Assembly: GCA_002154345.1 (NCBI GenBank)
Contig: MUNB01000063.1
Coordinates: 1 to 40,365 of the forward strand
Source: Streptomyces griseus
GTDB taxonomy: Bacteria; Actinomycetota; Actinomycetes; Streptomycetales; Streptomycetaceae
Direction of reading: 5' to 3'
Length of the DNA stretch: 40,365 bases
A program made the translations under genes and the position numbers. The notes beneath the pieces were generated by a model. It saw only the letters and a list, made by a program, of their open reading frames with translations. It searched no databases and had not been told where the DNA came from. This document shows, one piece after another, positions 26,111-37,400 of the stretch (positions are counted from its first letter, which is position 1; every line of letters begins with the position of its first letter).

Positions 26111-27441
26111 GGCAGCTCCAGCTCGATGTCATCCGCGCGTCCTGCAGCCGCGTTGCGCTCTGTCTCCGTGAGTTCGGACGAGGTGACGGTGAAGGCGTAG
26201 TGGAGCCGTGGGTCGAAGTCCTCGAACTCGTCCACCCGGTCCAGGACGTCGGCGACCAGCTTCCGCAGGAATACCCGGGGTGTGACTCCGACCTTCCCAC
26301 CGAGTCCGCCGGTGACAGCCACCGCAAGGTCGCCGATGTACGCGTCGTCGACCCGCTCGCTGATCCGGTCCGGATGACGTGCCTCTTCCCGGTACAGGTT
26401 CCGCACTGCTCGGCCGAGTTCGCCGAGATGGGGAAGATCGAAGCCCGCCAGACGAAGCTGGACCGCACGGGGGGAGTCGAAGCGGGGGTCCGTGGTGAAG
26501 TCGGTGGCGAGCCGTTGCGCGAGGGGGGCGAGTCTCTGAGCTCCCTGTTGGCCGTCGTAGAACGCCGGGGTTCCGGTGATGACGAGGAAGAGTCCGGGGA
26601 AGCGTCCGGCGTCGATCTCGTCGAGAAGTTGCCGCAGGGCGTTGAGCCCCTTTTCCCGGACGTCGCCTCGGACGCGTTGCAGCGTTTCGATCTCGTCGAG
26701 GACGAGGAGCAGTCCGGGGTGGCCGCAGTCACGCAGCACGGTGAGGAGCCCCTGGAGGAAGCCGAGTGCCGCGAAGTGGTCGAGGTCCCCACGGACGCCG
26801 GCCGTACGGCGCGCAGAGGCTGCGACGGACTTCTGTCCGCCCAGCCAGGCGATGAGCGCTTCGGCGGTGGCTCCGTCCCCAGCCGCGACGGCCCTGCGGT
26901 AGCCGCGCAACGCCGCGGCAAAAGCAGGCGTGGTGCGGGCGACTTCCGCCAGCCGTCGTTCCATCAGCGCGTCGACCGCCTCGGCAAGCCCCGCCTCGTC
27001 CTCTTCGTCGGCCTCTCCGGCGTCGAGGACTTCCTCCTCCAAGGTGTAGAACCACGAATCGACCACGGCGCGCAGGGCACTGGGCTGATGTGTTGCGGTG
27101 GTCAGCCGCTCGGTCAGCCTGCGATAGACCGTCTCCAGCCTGTGCAGCGGAGTCTCCGTCTCGGAGATCTGCACTTCGGCCGTGGCCAATCCCGCTCTCT
27201 TCGCGCGTTCGGCGAGCCAGCGGGCGAAGAAGGTCTTGCCGGAACCGTAGTCTCCACGAATCGCGTGGAAGGCGGCCCCGCCCCGCGAGGCCGTCGCCAG
27301 GTCGTCGTCGAGTGCCGCTTCGAAGCGACCGAGGCCGACCGCGAGGAGGTCGAGACCCGCTTGGGGCACGGTTCCGCGCCGCAGCGCGTCGATGACTTCC
27401 CGCCGTCGGACCGCGCTGGCCTGGGCCACAGGGCCCGTCAT
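26107..27441 (-). CDS. brxD: BREX P-loop ATPase BrxD
   Basis: A 444-residue ATP-binding protein. ATG 27441 overlaps the pglZ stop as ATGA. Walker A GDYGSGKT (63-70) in HAIRGDYGSGKTFFARW and Walker B LLLVLDE (244-250) in GLLLVLDEIETLQRV are typical of the BrxD family (DUF2791). A helical insertion rich in acidic residues (GEADEEDEAGL, about 142-152) lies between them. BrxD occurs in type 2 and type 6 BREX, next to brxHI, as here; the pair is thought to act together as a loader and helicase, but that is inference from conserved linkage. Confidence 0.85.
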   Translation of the reverse strand: MTGPVAQASAVRRREVIDALRRGTVPQAGLDLLAVGLGRFEAALDDDLATASRGGAAFHAIRGDYGSGKTFFARWLAERAKRAGLATAEVQISETETPLHRLETVYRRLTERLTTATHQPSALRAVVDSWFYTLEEEVLDAGEADEEDEAGLAEAVDALMERRLAEVARTTPAFAAALRGYRRAVAAGDGATAEALIAWLGGQKSVAASARRTAGVRGDLDHFAALGFLQGLLTVLRDCGHPGLLLVLDEIETLQRVRGDVREKGLNALRQLLDEIDAGRFPGLFLVITGTPAFYDGQQGAQRLAPLAQRLATDFTTDPRFDSPRAVQLRLAGFDLPHLGELGRAVRNLYREEARHPDRISERVDDAYIGDLAVAVTGGLGGKVGVTPRVFLRKLVADVLDRVDEFEDFDPRLHYAFTVTSSELTETERNAAAGRADDIELELP

Positions 27442-30224
27442 CGTGACCCCCCAGTCGGCAGGAACTGCCCGCGCAGCAGCGTCTCATCGAGTTTGACCGT
27501 GTGACCGCCGTCGATGAATCCGAGCACGGGGTAACCCTCGACGTTCAGAAGCCGCTGGACAGTGGCGACGAAGCCCTCGATGTTTCGTCGCACGCGTCCG
27601 GTGGCCGAGATCGCTGCCGCCAGGGCGGCCGGGGACATGGTGCCGCCCGCTGCCACCAGCTCATCGATCACGGCCGCCACGATCTTTACTTCCGGCGCCT
27701 TGCGAACGTACGCCTTCTGCGCCTCGTAGACCTCGCTCGCCACCACCTGGTCGCCGAGGCTGAGCGGTGTGGCCAGGAGTTCCTCACCACCGCGCCCGTC
27801 GGCCGTCACTACGTCCGCGTCCGTGAACAGTCCCTCGGACTGCTTCGGAGTCTTGCTCTGCTTGGGCTTCGAGGAGGTGACTTCACATGCCGTTACAGGC
27901 TCCGCCTCCGTCGCAGTGGCGGCAGAAGCCCGCCACCACGACGGTGCTGCTTGCTCCCTGGGAAGCGGATCCCAACCCTGAGGCGCCAGCTCGGCCGAGG
28001 GTGCGAGGACCAGCACGGGCACGGTTACTTCGGCCAGGGCAGCACCGCCGTGGTATCCGGCCCGGCGACCCGAGTAGCGGATGTTCTCGCGCCAGGGCGC
28101 GACGATCGTCCCGTCTCCATCCAGCACGCGGGGGCCTCGCAGGGCTACTTCCCCCTCCCGGGCATCCGTGCCCGGCCGCCAGCGGGCGGACCCGGCCGGC
28201 CCGTCCACCTCGACGGGGGAGCTGCCCGGTTCACGCTCCAGAACGTGCCCGTGGTCGGACGTCAGAACGACGGGTCGCCCGTAACTACGGGCCGCGGCCA
28301 GCAGTTCGCGCAGGTAGGTGACGTCGTGCAGCGACCATGCAGTGCGCTGGCCCTGCTGCCCGGAGTCGAGAGCGTCGTCGATCGTGTTGAGGACGACTCC
28401 GACTACGGCGCCCGAGGCGAGTGCGAGCAGCAGTTCCGGGGCAAGGAAATGCCCGGCGTCTCCGCCGATCGAGGCCTTGTGGAAGAGCTCGGCGTCCTTG
28501 CGACGCTTCCTCCAGAAGGCAGTGAAGCCGGATGATTCCACTGACTGACCGCCCGCTACCGCAGACCCTGTCAGCAGTGAGGCCCTGCTCACCTGGGTCA
28601 CGGAGGGGAACGTCGTAACCGCCGCGAGGCGCTGTGCGGGTTCGCCCTGTGCCGGACGCGGAATGATCTCCCGCCAGCCCTCGCGTTCCGTCTCCTCCCC
28701 GAGCTGGGCCGCAACGGCACTGTTCATACCGTCCAGCACGATGACAAGGGGGGGCACACCGGCGGCCAGCGGTCGTACGACGGTCTCCAGGACGTTCTCG
28801 ACCACCAGAGCGCCGCCCGGCTGCTGAGCAGTGGCATGGAGTGTCCAACCCGCCAATTGCCGGGCGAAAGCCTCGTCCAGTGCTTCCCTACGGTCCCGCC
28901 CTTCGGTATACAGCGCGCGCAGATGCCGCGCGGCTTCCCGGTCGCCCCCGGGATCGCCGCTCCACAGCACCGTGAGCGCCCGGTCGGCCCAGCCCCAGTC
29001 GGCTCCATGGGCTGCGACTCCCGCCGCCACCCCTGTGACGGCGGGTACGGGCAGGCGCAGCCAGCGTGCGAGGCGTACCGCCATCTCCGCGACCCGTACG
29101 CGGTCGGGGAAGAGCCCGGCCAGGGCATGCCCCTTCAGGTCTGCGAGTTCGTTCTCGCCCGCGTCCGGAGACTGGCGGGCCGCCGCGATCACCGCCCCCA
29201 GCTGGGCTGCGAAGCTGGAGGGGAGAAATCGGCTGGCAGCCAGGCCTGTCGTGAGGCCGGCGTCGCGTGCCAGCTCATCGGCCCGGTCGAGTACCGCGAA
29301 CACGCGTTGTCTGGCACTGTCGCTGCTGCGTGCCTCGGAGATCCAGCGGATCAGTGTCCCTTCCACCGAGTCCGTGAAGGCGGTGAGTTCGGCGCGCCGA
29401 GGGCGTGCCTGACCGAAGAGTCCGCCGACGGCGAGGACCGTGTCCGGGCTCGCCGCCGGATCGCGCAGCGCCGCGCCGAGCAGGCCGAGTGCCATGGCGT
29501 CCGCCCCCCGCCCCGTTTCCGCGAGCGCGAGCAGCACGGGTACCGCAGGGCCGGCCACCTCGCCGAGCCACTTCTTCAGCTCGTCCCGCTCGACGTCCTT
29601 GAGTTCGGCGAATCGGCGGGGGCCTGCCGTCGTGCGGGACCAGGCCAGCAGGGAGTCCGCGTCGATGGCGGTTTCTCTCGACGTGTCTGCGGAGCCTGGG
29701 GGCCGGGCCAGCCCGAGGCGTACGACGACCAGGGCGCGCAGGGCCGAGTCTCGGGTGAGCACCCCTGCGGCTCTCGGCCAGCCGCCTTCCGCGGGTTCGG
29801 CGTCGAGCAACGCTTCCAGCAGCCAGTCCTCGCGGTACATCCGCATGTCCAAGCCGGCGGCACCGAAGCGCTGCAGGACGATCTCGGCTCGGTCCACGGT
29901 GAGCGTGCGACGGCGCACCGCATGTCCGCGCAAGTCCCAGCCGAGCTGTGAGTCGTCCACCCCGGTGGTGACGACCAGCAGGCTGCCCGGGGCTGCGTCC
30001 GCGCGGTGCTCCTGCCACGCGGCGAGCAGTCCGAGGACGGACGACTCGTCTCGCACGCTCACCCGCCGCGGCTCACCGCCCACCGTAGCGGTGAAAGCGC
30101 CGGTGGCCCCAGGTGCGTAGCGGCCGTGGATCAGCATCAGAGAGCGGTCGCGCAGCGCGGAAGCGTTCTTTTCCAGTAGGGCTTCGATCGTGCGGCGGCC
30201 GACCTGCGGAAGAGGTTGGACCAT
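27438..30224 (-). CDS. pglZ: BREX alkaline-phosphatase-superfamily protein PglZ
   Basis: A 928-residue protein and the defining BREX component. ATG 30224 overlaps the pglY stop as TGATG. The N-terminal half is helical. The phosphatase-like core starts at VIVLDGMN (LDGMN 497-501), has a VVLNTIDDALD segment (610-620), VVLTSDHGHV (TSDHGH 655-660) and a final YHGGAALAEVTVPVLVL (724-740), the order expected for PglZ metal-binding motifs. A low-complexity linker with KPKQSKTPKQSE precedes the C-terminal winged-helix-like region. In known systems PglZ contacts PglX and may have nuclease or hydrolase activity. Here the methylase partner is not present in the window, so PglZ may work with another enzyme. 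Confidence 0.9.
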   Translation of the reverse strand: MVQPLPQVGRRTIEALLEKNASALRDRSLMLIHGRYAPGATGAFTATVGGEPRRVSVRDESSVLGLLAAWQEHRADAAPGSLLVVTTGVDDSQLGWDLRGHAVRRRTLTVDRAEIVLQRFGAAGLDMRMYREDWLLEALLDAEPAEGGWPRAAGVLTRDSALRALVVVRLGLARPPGSADTSRETAIDADSLLAWSRTTAGPRRFAELKDVERDELKKWLGEVAGPAVPVLLALAETGRGADAMALGLLGAALRDPAASPDTVLAVGGLFGQARPRRAELTAFTDSVEGTLIRWISEARSSDSARQRVFAVLDRADELARDAGLTTGLAASRFLPSSFAAQLGAVIAAARQSPDAGENELADLKGHALAGLFPDRVRVAEMAVRLARWLRLPVPAVTGVAAGVAAHGADWGWADRALTVLWSGDPGGDREAARHLRALYTEGRDRREALDEAFARQLAGWTLHATAQQPGGALVVENVLETVVRPLAAGVPPLVIVLDGMNSAVAAQLGEETEREGWREIIPRPAQGEPAQRLAAVTTFPSVTQVSRASLLTGSAVAGGQSVESSGFTAFWRKRRKDAELFHKASIGGDAGHFLAPELLLALASGAVVGVVLNTIDDALDSGQQGQRTAWSLHDVTYLRELLAAARSYGRPVVLTSDHGHVLEREPGSSPVEVDGPAGSARWRPGTDAREGEVALRGPRVLDGDGTIVAPWRENIRYSGRRAGYHGGAALAEVTVPVLVLAPSAELAPQGWDPLPREQAAPSWWRASAATATEAEPVTACEVTSSKPKQSKTPKQSEGLFTDADVVTADGRGGEELLATPLSLGDQVVASEVYEAQKAYVRKAPEVKIVAAVIDELVAAGGTMSPAALAAAISATGRVRRNIEGFVATVQRLLNVEGYPVLGFIDGGHTVKLDETLLRGQFLPTGGSR

Positions 30225-33200
30225 CAGTTGCCTGCCTCTTCGGTGTCGGCCGTCCCGGCATCGGCCTCGACGACCTGCCACGAGACCTGGACGCGGGCGC
30301 CGGGATGAGCGGTGAGGAAGGTGCGGAGCTCGCTGCTGAGTTCCGCGACGGTGGCAGCCAGACTGGCTTCGAGCCGTGTCGGTTCGACGAGGTACGCACC
30401 GTGGGAGCCCGACGGGCCGGGGGTGGGTGCGACCGGCCCGGTAGGAGCGGCAGTCCCTGGCCACACTGCTCCCTGTCGGGGGTCCACTGCCTGGGGTGAG
30501 GCGGTGGGCACCGACGGGTTGCCGTGCTCGGTGAGCCGGATGTCCTCGGCGGTCGGCTGCGCCGGGGCCGGCGGCGGGGTCACCGGCTGTGCCGCCTGGG
30601 CGAGCCGGGTGGCCTCCCGCATCAGTGCCATGGCCGAGCCCTGGATGCCGGCGAGGACCGGGGCGAGGGACTCGTCCCGGGACTCATGGCTGTTCGCCAC
30701 GCGTTGGACGGTTGCCAGGAGTCCGCGGGCCCGGTCGCCGACGGAGTCGTCACGCGTCGACAGCTCGTGAACTGTGTCGAGCAGCGGAGGCCATTCCTCG
30801 GAGTGGAGCTCGGAGAGCACATCGGGCGCCTGCTTGAGGGCAGCACCGATCTCCTCGTCGCCGACCTCGTAGGCGATGCCTGCGATCTCCTGGACGGCGA
30901 GGGTCGGATCGCCGGTGCGCTGTACGCGTGCCATGAGATCGGCGGCGGCCTTCAGGGACTGAAGTCGCGGCGCCTGCACACCTCCGGGCCCCTCCAGGCC
31001 CAGCCGGCCGGCGTGCTTCTGCAGCAGGTCGCGCACCCCCGCAACGGCCTTGCGGTGTTCGTCCGCGACACCCCGCACCTTGTTGGCGAGCTGGGCAACG
31101 TTACGGGCGAAGAGCACCGGCGAAACGTGCACCCCGAAGATGACACCCGCCCTGCGCAGAGCATTGTTGAACGTGTCCTCGTCCGGCAGCGCCACTGCCC
31201 GCAGCCCATAACCGGGGCCGATCTTGTCGAGCTCGGGGGCCTGCGGAATCGTGGAGGTCTGGTAGATCCAGGTGCGGTCGTCGACCAGCGCGTAAGCGGC
31301 GATGAGCAGGTTGCCGACGTGGCGGTCGAGCCCTTCGTAGCCCATCTCGGAGATCCAGGTACGGATGGTCTCCACGGCGAGATCGCCGTCGGCGTCGGCA
31401 CTCTCCGCGGCCCGCTTGTTGATGCGCAGCCGCCAGTCATTGGTGACGACGAGCGGACCGTCGTGCACCTCGCCGAGCCCGAGCGCGTGCACGATCTTCC
31501 GGACCTTCTCCAGGTGGTGGCCGTCGACGACCACACGCCGCGACCCGTCCTCCATTGCTCGGGTGATCCATTCCAGCGTGGTCTTGAGGTCGCCCAGGGT
31601 GATGGGCTTGCGGGTCAGCCGGGGGTCGAAATCGGGGTGCTTGGGGTAGCGCGCCGCGTACATCTCGTCGGCGAGCAGCAGCAGGTTCTGTTCGAACCCG
31701 ACGGCAGGTTCCGGCCGGGTCCGGTCGAAACCGCGCTGGAGGGAGATCAGGTGCTGTCCCTCCGGCACCTGCGCACCGACCGTGCCGGGCTCGGCCCGGT
31801 TGATCCCGTACAGCTCCAGGAGCGATGTGGTGAGCCGTTCGGTGAGGCTGTCCCGCGAGGCCTTGAGCTGGTTGCGGATCTGAGTGCGTTCCTCTGCGGG
31901 GCGGGTGGCGGTGTGATCCTCCAGCCGGTCCCGCTCCAGCAGGTAGTTGATCTTCAGGAGGCGGCCGAGCTGCCGCCCCGTCTGCTCGGAGAAGAAGTCG
32001 GGCAGCCAGACGAGGACGGGCTCGTTCCGACCGGCCCTCCGGAGCTTGTCGACACGCTGGACGTCGTCCATGGGTGAGTGGTCGGCGTCGTCGAAGGGGT
32101 AGTCGAAGACGATGCGGATGTTGCCCGGCAGCTGCGGCGTGAACTCCTCGTCCGGCAGGTGGGTGTCACGCACGTTGCCGAAGACCAACTCGACCCGGCG
32201 CCTGGTGCCGCGCCAGACGACCTCCCGCTCACAGACGAAGGACTCGGTGTCCTTGACTCCTAGCGCCCGCCACAACTGGTCCTTGATCCACTGACGGCGG
32301 TAGCCGAGCTGGTCGGCGGCTCCCTGAACCTCTTCGAGGAGGGGCTCCACGTCCAGATCCGAAAGGTGCAGGTGGAAGACGGGGTCGCTGGTGTCCCCCT
32401 CGCTGCGCAGCTCTCCGTCGTATTCCACCTGGAGATCCCGCAGCCGCTTGACGGCCACGGAGCCCGCGTCGCCGACCCGTGTGCGAATCGCGCCGTGGTT
32501 CAGCGCGGCGAGCCGACTGCCGGTGAGGCGGGTCAGCGCGGGCACATTGGGGGCGAGGGCTGCCAGCAGCAGCGTCTTGACCAGCCGGTCGTCGGTCTGG
32601 AAGCGCTTGTCGTCCTTCGACTTGTACTTCTCCAGAAGGGTGTCCTTGACCCGACCGTGGAAGCGGTGCGCGATCTCCGACTCGCGGCGCAGCTTGGGCG
32701 TAAAGGCTGCACCAGTGCGGTCCGCGATGACGTCGTACAGGTCTCCGAGCGGGATCAGCTCCCCGAGCTTGAGGTCGTCGCGACGCCGGCGCAGCAGCTC
32801 CTGCACCAGCTTCAAGCCGGTCCGCTCGCGCTGCAGGGCGCCGGAGAGGTCGACGAGCACGTTCAGCAGGGCCGGGGAGAGCGGGTAGAGCTCGCGGAAG
32901 TCGTCCCAGCTGGCCTCGGTGCGGCCCTGTGCGTCGAGGAGCACCTGGCGCACCTCGTCGTTCGACGACTCCACGATCTTGAACGCGTCGTCGCGGACGG
33001 ACTCCATGCCCGGCTTGGGGGAGAGCACGCGGTGCTTGATGATCTCGACGAGGTTGCTGTCCTCGAGGTCGACGACGTCGAAGCGTTCGGCGAGGTACTC
33101 GATCTGCTGCTCGAGGTTCTCGACGTCGGCGCCGGCCACGTCGCTGCCGATGAGCTGGGACAGGTCCCGCTGGCGGGAGATGAACGACACGATCGGCACC

Positions 33201-34180
33201 GGACGGCCACTGTCCGCGGACTCGATCAGCTTGACCAGTCGCTGCACCTGGTCCCGGACGAAGTCCTGCTTGCCCATGTTCGCCTGGAGCCACAGCACCA
33301 GCTCGTCCAGGAAGAGCACGACCCCGGTGTAGCCGAGAGACTGGGCATGCCTGGAGATGATCTTGAGGCCGTTCTCCAGCGGCACATAGGCCCCTGCCTC
33401 ACCGCGGACGCCCTGGGCGTACGAGGCCATGGGCCCTGCCAGCAGCGCGGAGACCAGCTTCTCCCGGTACGGGTCGTCCACGGCGGAAGCGCTGAACGCC
33501 CGGTCGAAGTCGGCGCCGCTCCAGCCGCCCGCAGCCGACACGCCGGCACCCGTGTCCAGCGGCGCCATGTCGTCGGGGTCGGCTTCCACGGGCGCGGCGC
33601 TGCTGGGGGCGAGCGCCGCAGCCCCCTTGCCCAGCCACTGCAGGAACTTCGCGTCGTCGGCCAGGAACGCCCGCTGGGCCCGGGCGTCGGCGAGCAGGGC
33701 GTCGGCCCGGTAGACGGGGGGCAGCGGCTCGTCGGGGTGGAGTTCGCACACGGTGTGCACGTAGCCGCCCAGCAGCGCCGAGTCGAGGTCGGTGGAGCCG
33801 ACGAGGTGGTAGGGAACCATCAGGAACCGGCTCTGCCGCAGCCAGTCCTGGTGCGGGGCGACCACCTCCATGAGGCGGGGCTTGGCGTGGACCGCCGAGT
33901 GGTTGTTGAGCACCGCGTGCAGCACGGACAGGAAGTGGCTCTTACCGGAACCGAAGGAGCCGTGCAGATAGGCCGCGTGCGAGTTCCCCGTACGTACCGC
34001 GTTCGACACGATGCTCAGCGCATGCCGGAAGGCACCCTTGAGCTGCTCGGTGACGACGTACTCGGCAACCCGTGCGTCGGTCTCGCTGAATCCCTGAGAG
34101 AGCTCGATCTTGAAGTCGCCCGCATGGACGTCTTCCTTGATGTCGATGACATCCTTCAGGAAGAGCTCGCTCGTAGGCAT
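30224..34180 (-). CDS. pglY: BREX large ATPase PglY (BrxC homologue)
   Basis: A 1318-residue ATPase and the first gene of the operon. ATG 34180 follows GAGGGA. Walker A is GSFGSGKS (74-81) in YLHGSFGSGKSHFLSVL; Walker B is VVLFLDEL (287-294) in TGVVLFLDELVLWLQ. A disordered insertion (APSSAAPVEADPDDMAPL, about 191-208) separates them. Long helical regions follow, and a Pro/Ala/Thr-rich stretch (about 1195-1260) precedes a final domain ending in acidic residues. This matches PglY of the Streptomyces Pgl and type 2 BREX systems, where it is needed for phage exclusion. The following three genes overlap it and each other, so one transcript is expected. In S. coelicolor pglYZ lie some kilobases from pglWX, so absence of pglWX here does not exclude a distant copy. 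Confidence 0.9.
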   Translation of the reverse strand: MPTSELFLKDVIDIKEDVHAGDFKIELSQGFSETDARVAEYVVTEQLKGAFRHALSIVSNAVRTGNSHAAYLHGSFGSGKSHFLSVLHAVLNNHSAVHAKPRLMEVVAPHQDWLRQSRFLMVPYHLVGSTDLDSALLGGYVHTVCELHPDEPLPPVYRADALLADARAQRAFLADDAKFLQWLGKGAAALAPSSAAPVEADPDDMAPLDTGAGVSAAGGWSGADFDRAFSASAVDDPYREKLVSALLAGPMASYAQGVRGEAGAYVPLENGLKIISRHAQSLGYTGVVLFLDELVLWLQANMGKQDFVRDQVQRLVKLIESADSGRPVPIVSFISRQRDLSQLIGSDVAGADVENLEQQIEYLAERFDVVDLEDSNLVEIIKHRVLSPKPGMESVRDDAFKIVESSNDEVRQVLLDAQGRTEASWDDFRELYPLSPALLNVLVDLSGALQRERTGLKLVQELLRRRRDDLKLGELIPLGDLYDVIADRTGAAFTPKLRRESEIAHRFHGRVKDTLLEKYKSKDDKRFQTDDRLVKTLLLAALAPNVPALTRLTGSRLAALNHGAIRTRVGDAGSVAVKRLRDLQVEYDGELRSEGDTSDPVFHLHLSDLDVEPLLEEVQGAADQLGYRRQWIKDQLWRALGVKDTESFVCEREVVWRGTRRRVELVFGNVRDTHLPDEEFTPQLPGNIRIVFDYPFDDADHSPMDDVQRVDKLRRAGRNEPVLVWLPDFFSEQTGRQLGRLLKINYLLERDRLEDHTATRPAEERTQIRNQLKASRDSLTERLTTSLLELYGINRAEPGTVGAQVPEGQHLISLQRGFDRTRPEPAVGFEQNLLLLADEMYAARYPKHPDFDPRLTRKPITLGDLKTTLEWITRAMEDGSRRVVVDGHHLEKVRKIVHALGLGEVHDGPLVVTNDWRLRINKRAAESADADGDLAVETIRTWISEMGYEGLDRHVGNLLIAAYALVDDRTWIYQTSTIPQAPELDKIGPGYGLRAVALPDEDTFNNALRRAGVIFGVHVSPVLFARNVAQLANKVRGVADEHRKAVAGVRDLLQKHAGRLGLEGPGGVQAPRLQSLKAAADLMARVQRTGDPTLAVQEIAGIAYEVGDEEIGAALKQAPDVLSELHSEEWPPLLDTVHELSTRDDSVGDRARGLLATVQRVANSHESRDESLAPVLAGIQGSAMALMREATRLAQAAQPVTPPPAPAQPTAEDIRLTEHGNPSVPTASPQAVDPRQGAVWPGTAAPTGPVAPTPGPSGSHGAYLVEPTRLEASLAATVAELSSELRTFLTAHPGARVQVSWQVVEADAGTADTEEAGN

Positions 34181-34210
34181 CAGGCGATCAGTCCCTCGGT
34201 CGGTGGCTTG

Positions 34211-34244
34211 GCGTGCGTCACACGGTGTGCCCTGGTCGGCACGC
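34211..34244. promoter_or_regulatory. Nested inverted repeats in the pglY / helicase divergent promoter
   Basis: CACAC-G-GTGTG (34219-34229) is an 11-bp palindrome, enclosed by GCGTGC (34211-34216) and GCACGC (34239-34244). It lies 30-65 bp upstream of the pglY start codon and within the 226-bp divergent region. A regulator site or leader structure controlling both units is plausible. TAGATT at 34359-34364 could be the -10 of the + strand gene. Confidence 0.4.
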
Positions 34245-34406
34245 CTCAATCTTGCCAGGCCCACGGCTTGCGGGACCCGGCCCTCGCAAGATCCACGCCA
34301 CTCCAGGGCACCCTCGGTCACTTCTCCCTCTTCAAGGGTCACGCTCCGTGCCGCTGGGTAGATTGACCGCCGGGGTAAGAGGTTCCGACGGGGGCGGGGG
34401 CGGTAC

Positions 34407-37400
34407 GTGGGGTGGCGCGAGGAGATCGCTACGGCGCTCGGCGAGTGGATCGCGATCGAGGGCGGTGCGGGAAGACAGCCCCGGTGGCAGCGCATCGCGC
34501 GCGCGGTCCGCACCGGGGAGCCCGGAGGATTCGCGGTGGACCTCCGCGGTTCCGACATCGGCCCGGACCAGCTCGACGGCCTGAGGCTCGCCGGCCCTGA
34601 AGCTGACGACATCGAGGCGAACGGCTTCTCCGTCTCCGAAGCAGTACAGAACGGCTCGCTCCTCACCCTGCGCGTGGCCGAGTTCGCCGATGTCGCGGAC
34701 CCTCATTTGTGGATGCTGAAGCAGCCGCCCACCTTCCTCATCGAGGCATTGCGTGACGGTATCGCCGGCTTGGGCGAAGCCCCTCTGGCCGCCGCGCTGG
34801 CCGGCCGGGCCATCGGCGGGACACCCGCGCAGGCCCCCGATCCGCCCGGTTTCCATCCCGCGCAGGGGGATGCGTACCGGGCCTGCCTCGGCTCGGGTGT
34901 CCTGCTGGTGTGGGGACCGCCGGGCACGGGCAAGACCACCGTCCTCAAGCGCGCCATCGGCGACCTGATCGCCCGGGGCGACCGGGTACTGCTGGTCTCC
35001 GCGACCAACATCGCCGTGGACAACGCCCTGCTCGGGGTGGTCCGGGAGAAGCGCCACAGCCCGGGCGAGATCGTCCGCGTGGGCCCGCCCCACCTGCGGG
35101 AGGTCGCCGAGGACGCTTCGGTGTCCCTGCCGCTGATGGTCCGGGAGCGCCTGGCGGAGGTCGCCGAGCGCCGCCGGACGGTCGAGTCCGAACTCGTTGC
35201 CGCCCGGAACCGGGCCGACCAGCTGGCCGCCCTGGACACAGTCCTGGCCGGTTTCGATCCCTCCGCCTACTTCGCTGCGCTGAAACTGCTGCGCACCCCG
35301 GGTCAGGACCTGGCGGCTGCTCTGGGCCGGGTGGCCTCGGCCGAGGCCCGGTCGGCGGAAGCGGTGCAGAGCTACGCGGCGGCCGCGCGGGTGGCGCAGG
35401 AGGCGTCCGACCGCAGCGCGGCCACGGATGCGTCGCGTGAACAGTGGAAGCAGGTCGACGGGCTGCGCAAGGAGCAGGTGCGGGTCCGGCTGGCTGCGGA
35501 ACGCCGCGAAGCCGCCGCGCTGCTGGCGGAGGACTCCTGCGGTGAGCTGCGGGAGGAGTTACAGGAGCTCGAAGCCCTGGGCTCGGTGGCCCGGTGGCGT
35601 AAGCGGGAGAAGATCACGGAGCTCCAGCAGCAGCTGCACGACGCCGAGCAGCAAGCGATCAGGGACCGCCGCGCAGCAATGGACGCGCGTACGACGGCGA
35701 CCACCCACATAGCGACGCTCGACACCCGGATCGCGGCACTCATATCCGCCATCCCGTACTCCCCGCAGCAGATCGACAGTCTCGAAGCCGACGCGGAAGC
35801 CAAGCTGATCGCGGCGGAACGTGCCCAGGAACTGTGCCAGGCCTGGGACCGGGAGTCGGCCGAAGCCACCCAGGCGGCCTCGCAAGCCCAGGCTGCACAC
35901 GATCTGACCGCAGAAGCCGTCCGGTGGGGGTGGCCACAGCGGTACGACCGGGCTCAACGACTGCGCCCGGCCGTGGCGGCCGACGCCGCCAGACGCCCCG
36001 CGCTGGAGAAGCAGTACGAGGAAGTCCAGGAGGAGTACGAACGCCTCGCCCGCAACGCCCAGGGCGAGATCATCAAGAGCGCGAAGCTGGTCGCCACGAC
36101 CCTCGCCAGATTTCGCACCAGCCGGGCGGTCTTCGAGGGCCCGTACGACGTCGTCCTGGTGGACGAGGCGGGCGCCGCCACTCTGCCGGAGGTACTGCTC
36201 GCCACGGGAAAGGCCGGTCGTGCCGCTGTCCTGCTCGGGGACTTCATGCAGCTGGGTGCGGTCATCCCGCCTTCGCTCAAGGAGCCGGACCGGGACGACA
36301 TCAAGCGATGGCTGCTCCCCGACGTCTTCCAGCACTGCGGGATCGTCGAGCCGGCGGACGCTCAGGCGCACCCGGCGTGCGTCACCCTCACCGAGCAGCA
36401 CCGCTTCGGCCCCGCCGTGATGAAGCTGGCCAATGATCTGGCGTACGGAGGCGTGCTGCGCGGCGGCAGCCAGACGCGGTCGGCGCGGCCGGCGGACGAC
36501 CCCGAGATCGTCCTCATCGACACGGACGGCCTGCACGAGCTGGTCAGGGCCCATCTGACGGGAAGCCGGAAGGGGTGGTGGCCGGCAGGTTCCCTCATCT
36601 CCCGGGCGTTGGTGGAACTTCACCGGGAGAACGGCGAGGAGGCGGGCATCGTCACCCCGTACGGGGTCCAGGCCGAGGCCACTTTGGAGGCCCTGCGCGA
36701 TGTCGAGGGCTCCGAGCGGCCCCTGGCCGAGGTGGGTACGGCGCACCGGTTCCAGGGGCGGGAGTTCGACGTCGTCATCTTCGACACCGTGGAGGGAGCG
36801 GACAGCAGGGAGCTGTGGATGGCCCTCGCCCACCGGCAGCCCGGTGCCGACGAGTGGAGGCGTAATGGCGTACGGCTCTTCAACGTAGCCGTCACCCGGG
36901 TCAAGACCCGGCTCTACATCATCGGCAGCTGGGAACGTATCCGCGGGGCTAAGGCGGGAACCGCCCTCGCGCAGCTGGCCGGGATGATCGGCACCCCGGG
37001 CGTCCGACGCCTCCAGGCCAAGCACCTGGTCACCCCACCGCACGCGCCCACCACGTACCGGGGCGAGTTCGGGGCCGCACTCGCCGAGGTGTTGAGCCGG
37101 CACGTGGAGGTGACGGGGATCGACGACGAGCGGGACTTCTACCGGGCCTTCACGGACCAGATCCGGCAGGCGCGTGAGTCGCTGTGGTTGTGGGCCCCGT
37201 GGGTGGCGAACCGGCTCCGCTCCCTGCTGCCCGAACTGCGGGACGCGGTCGCCCGAGGGGTCCGCGTCACCGTCTTCATCCGCGACGACACGGACAAACT
37301 CCAGCGTCAGGACAACAACCAGTCGCTCATCGCGGACCTGCGCGCCGTGGTCCACACGGTCGTCCCGATGTACGTGATGCACCAGAAGATCGCGGTCATC

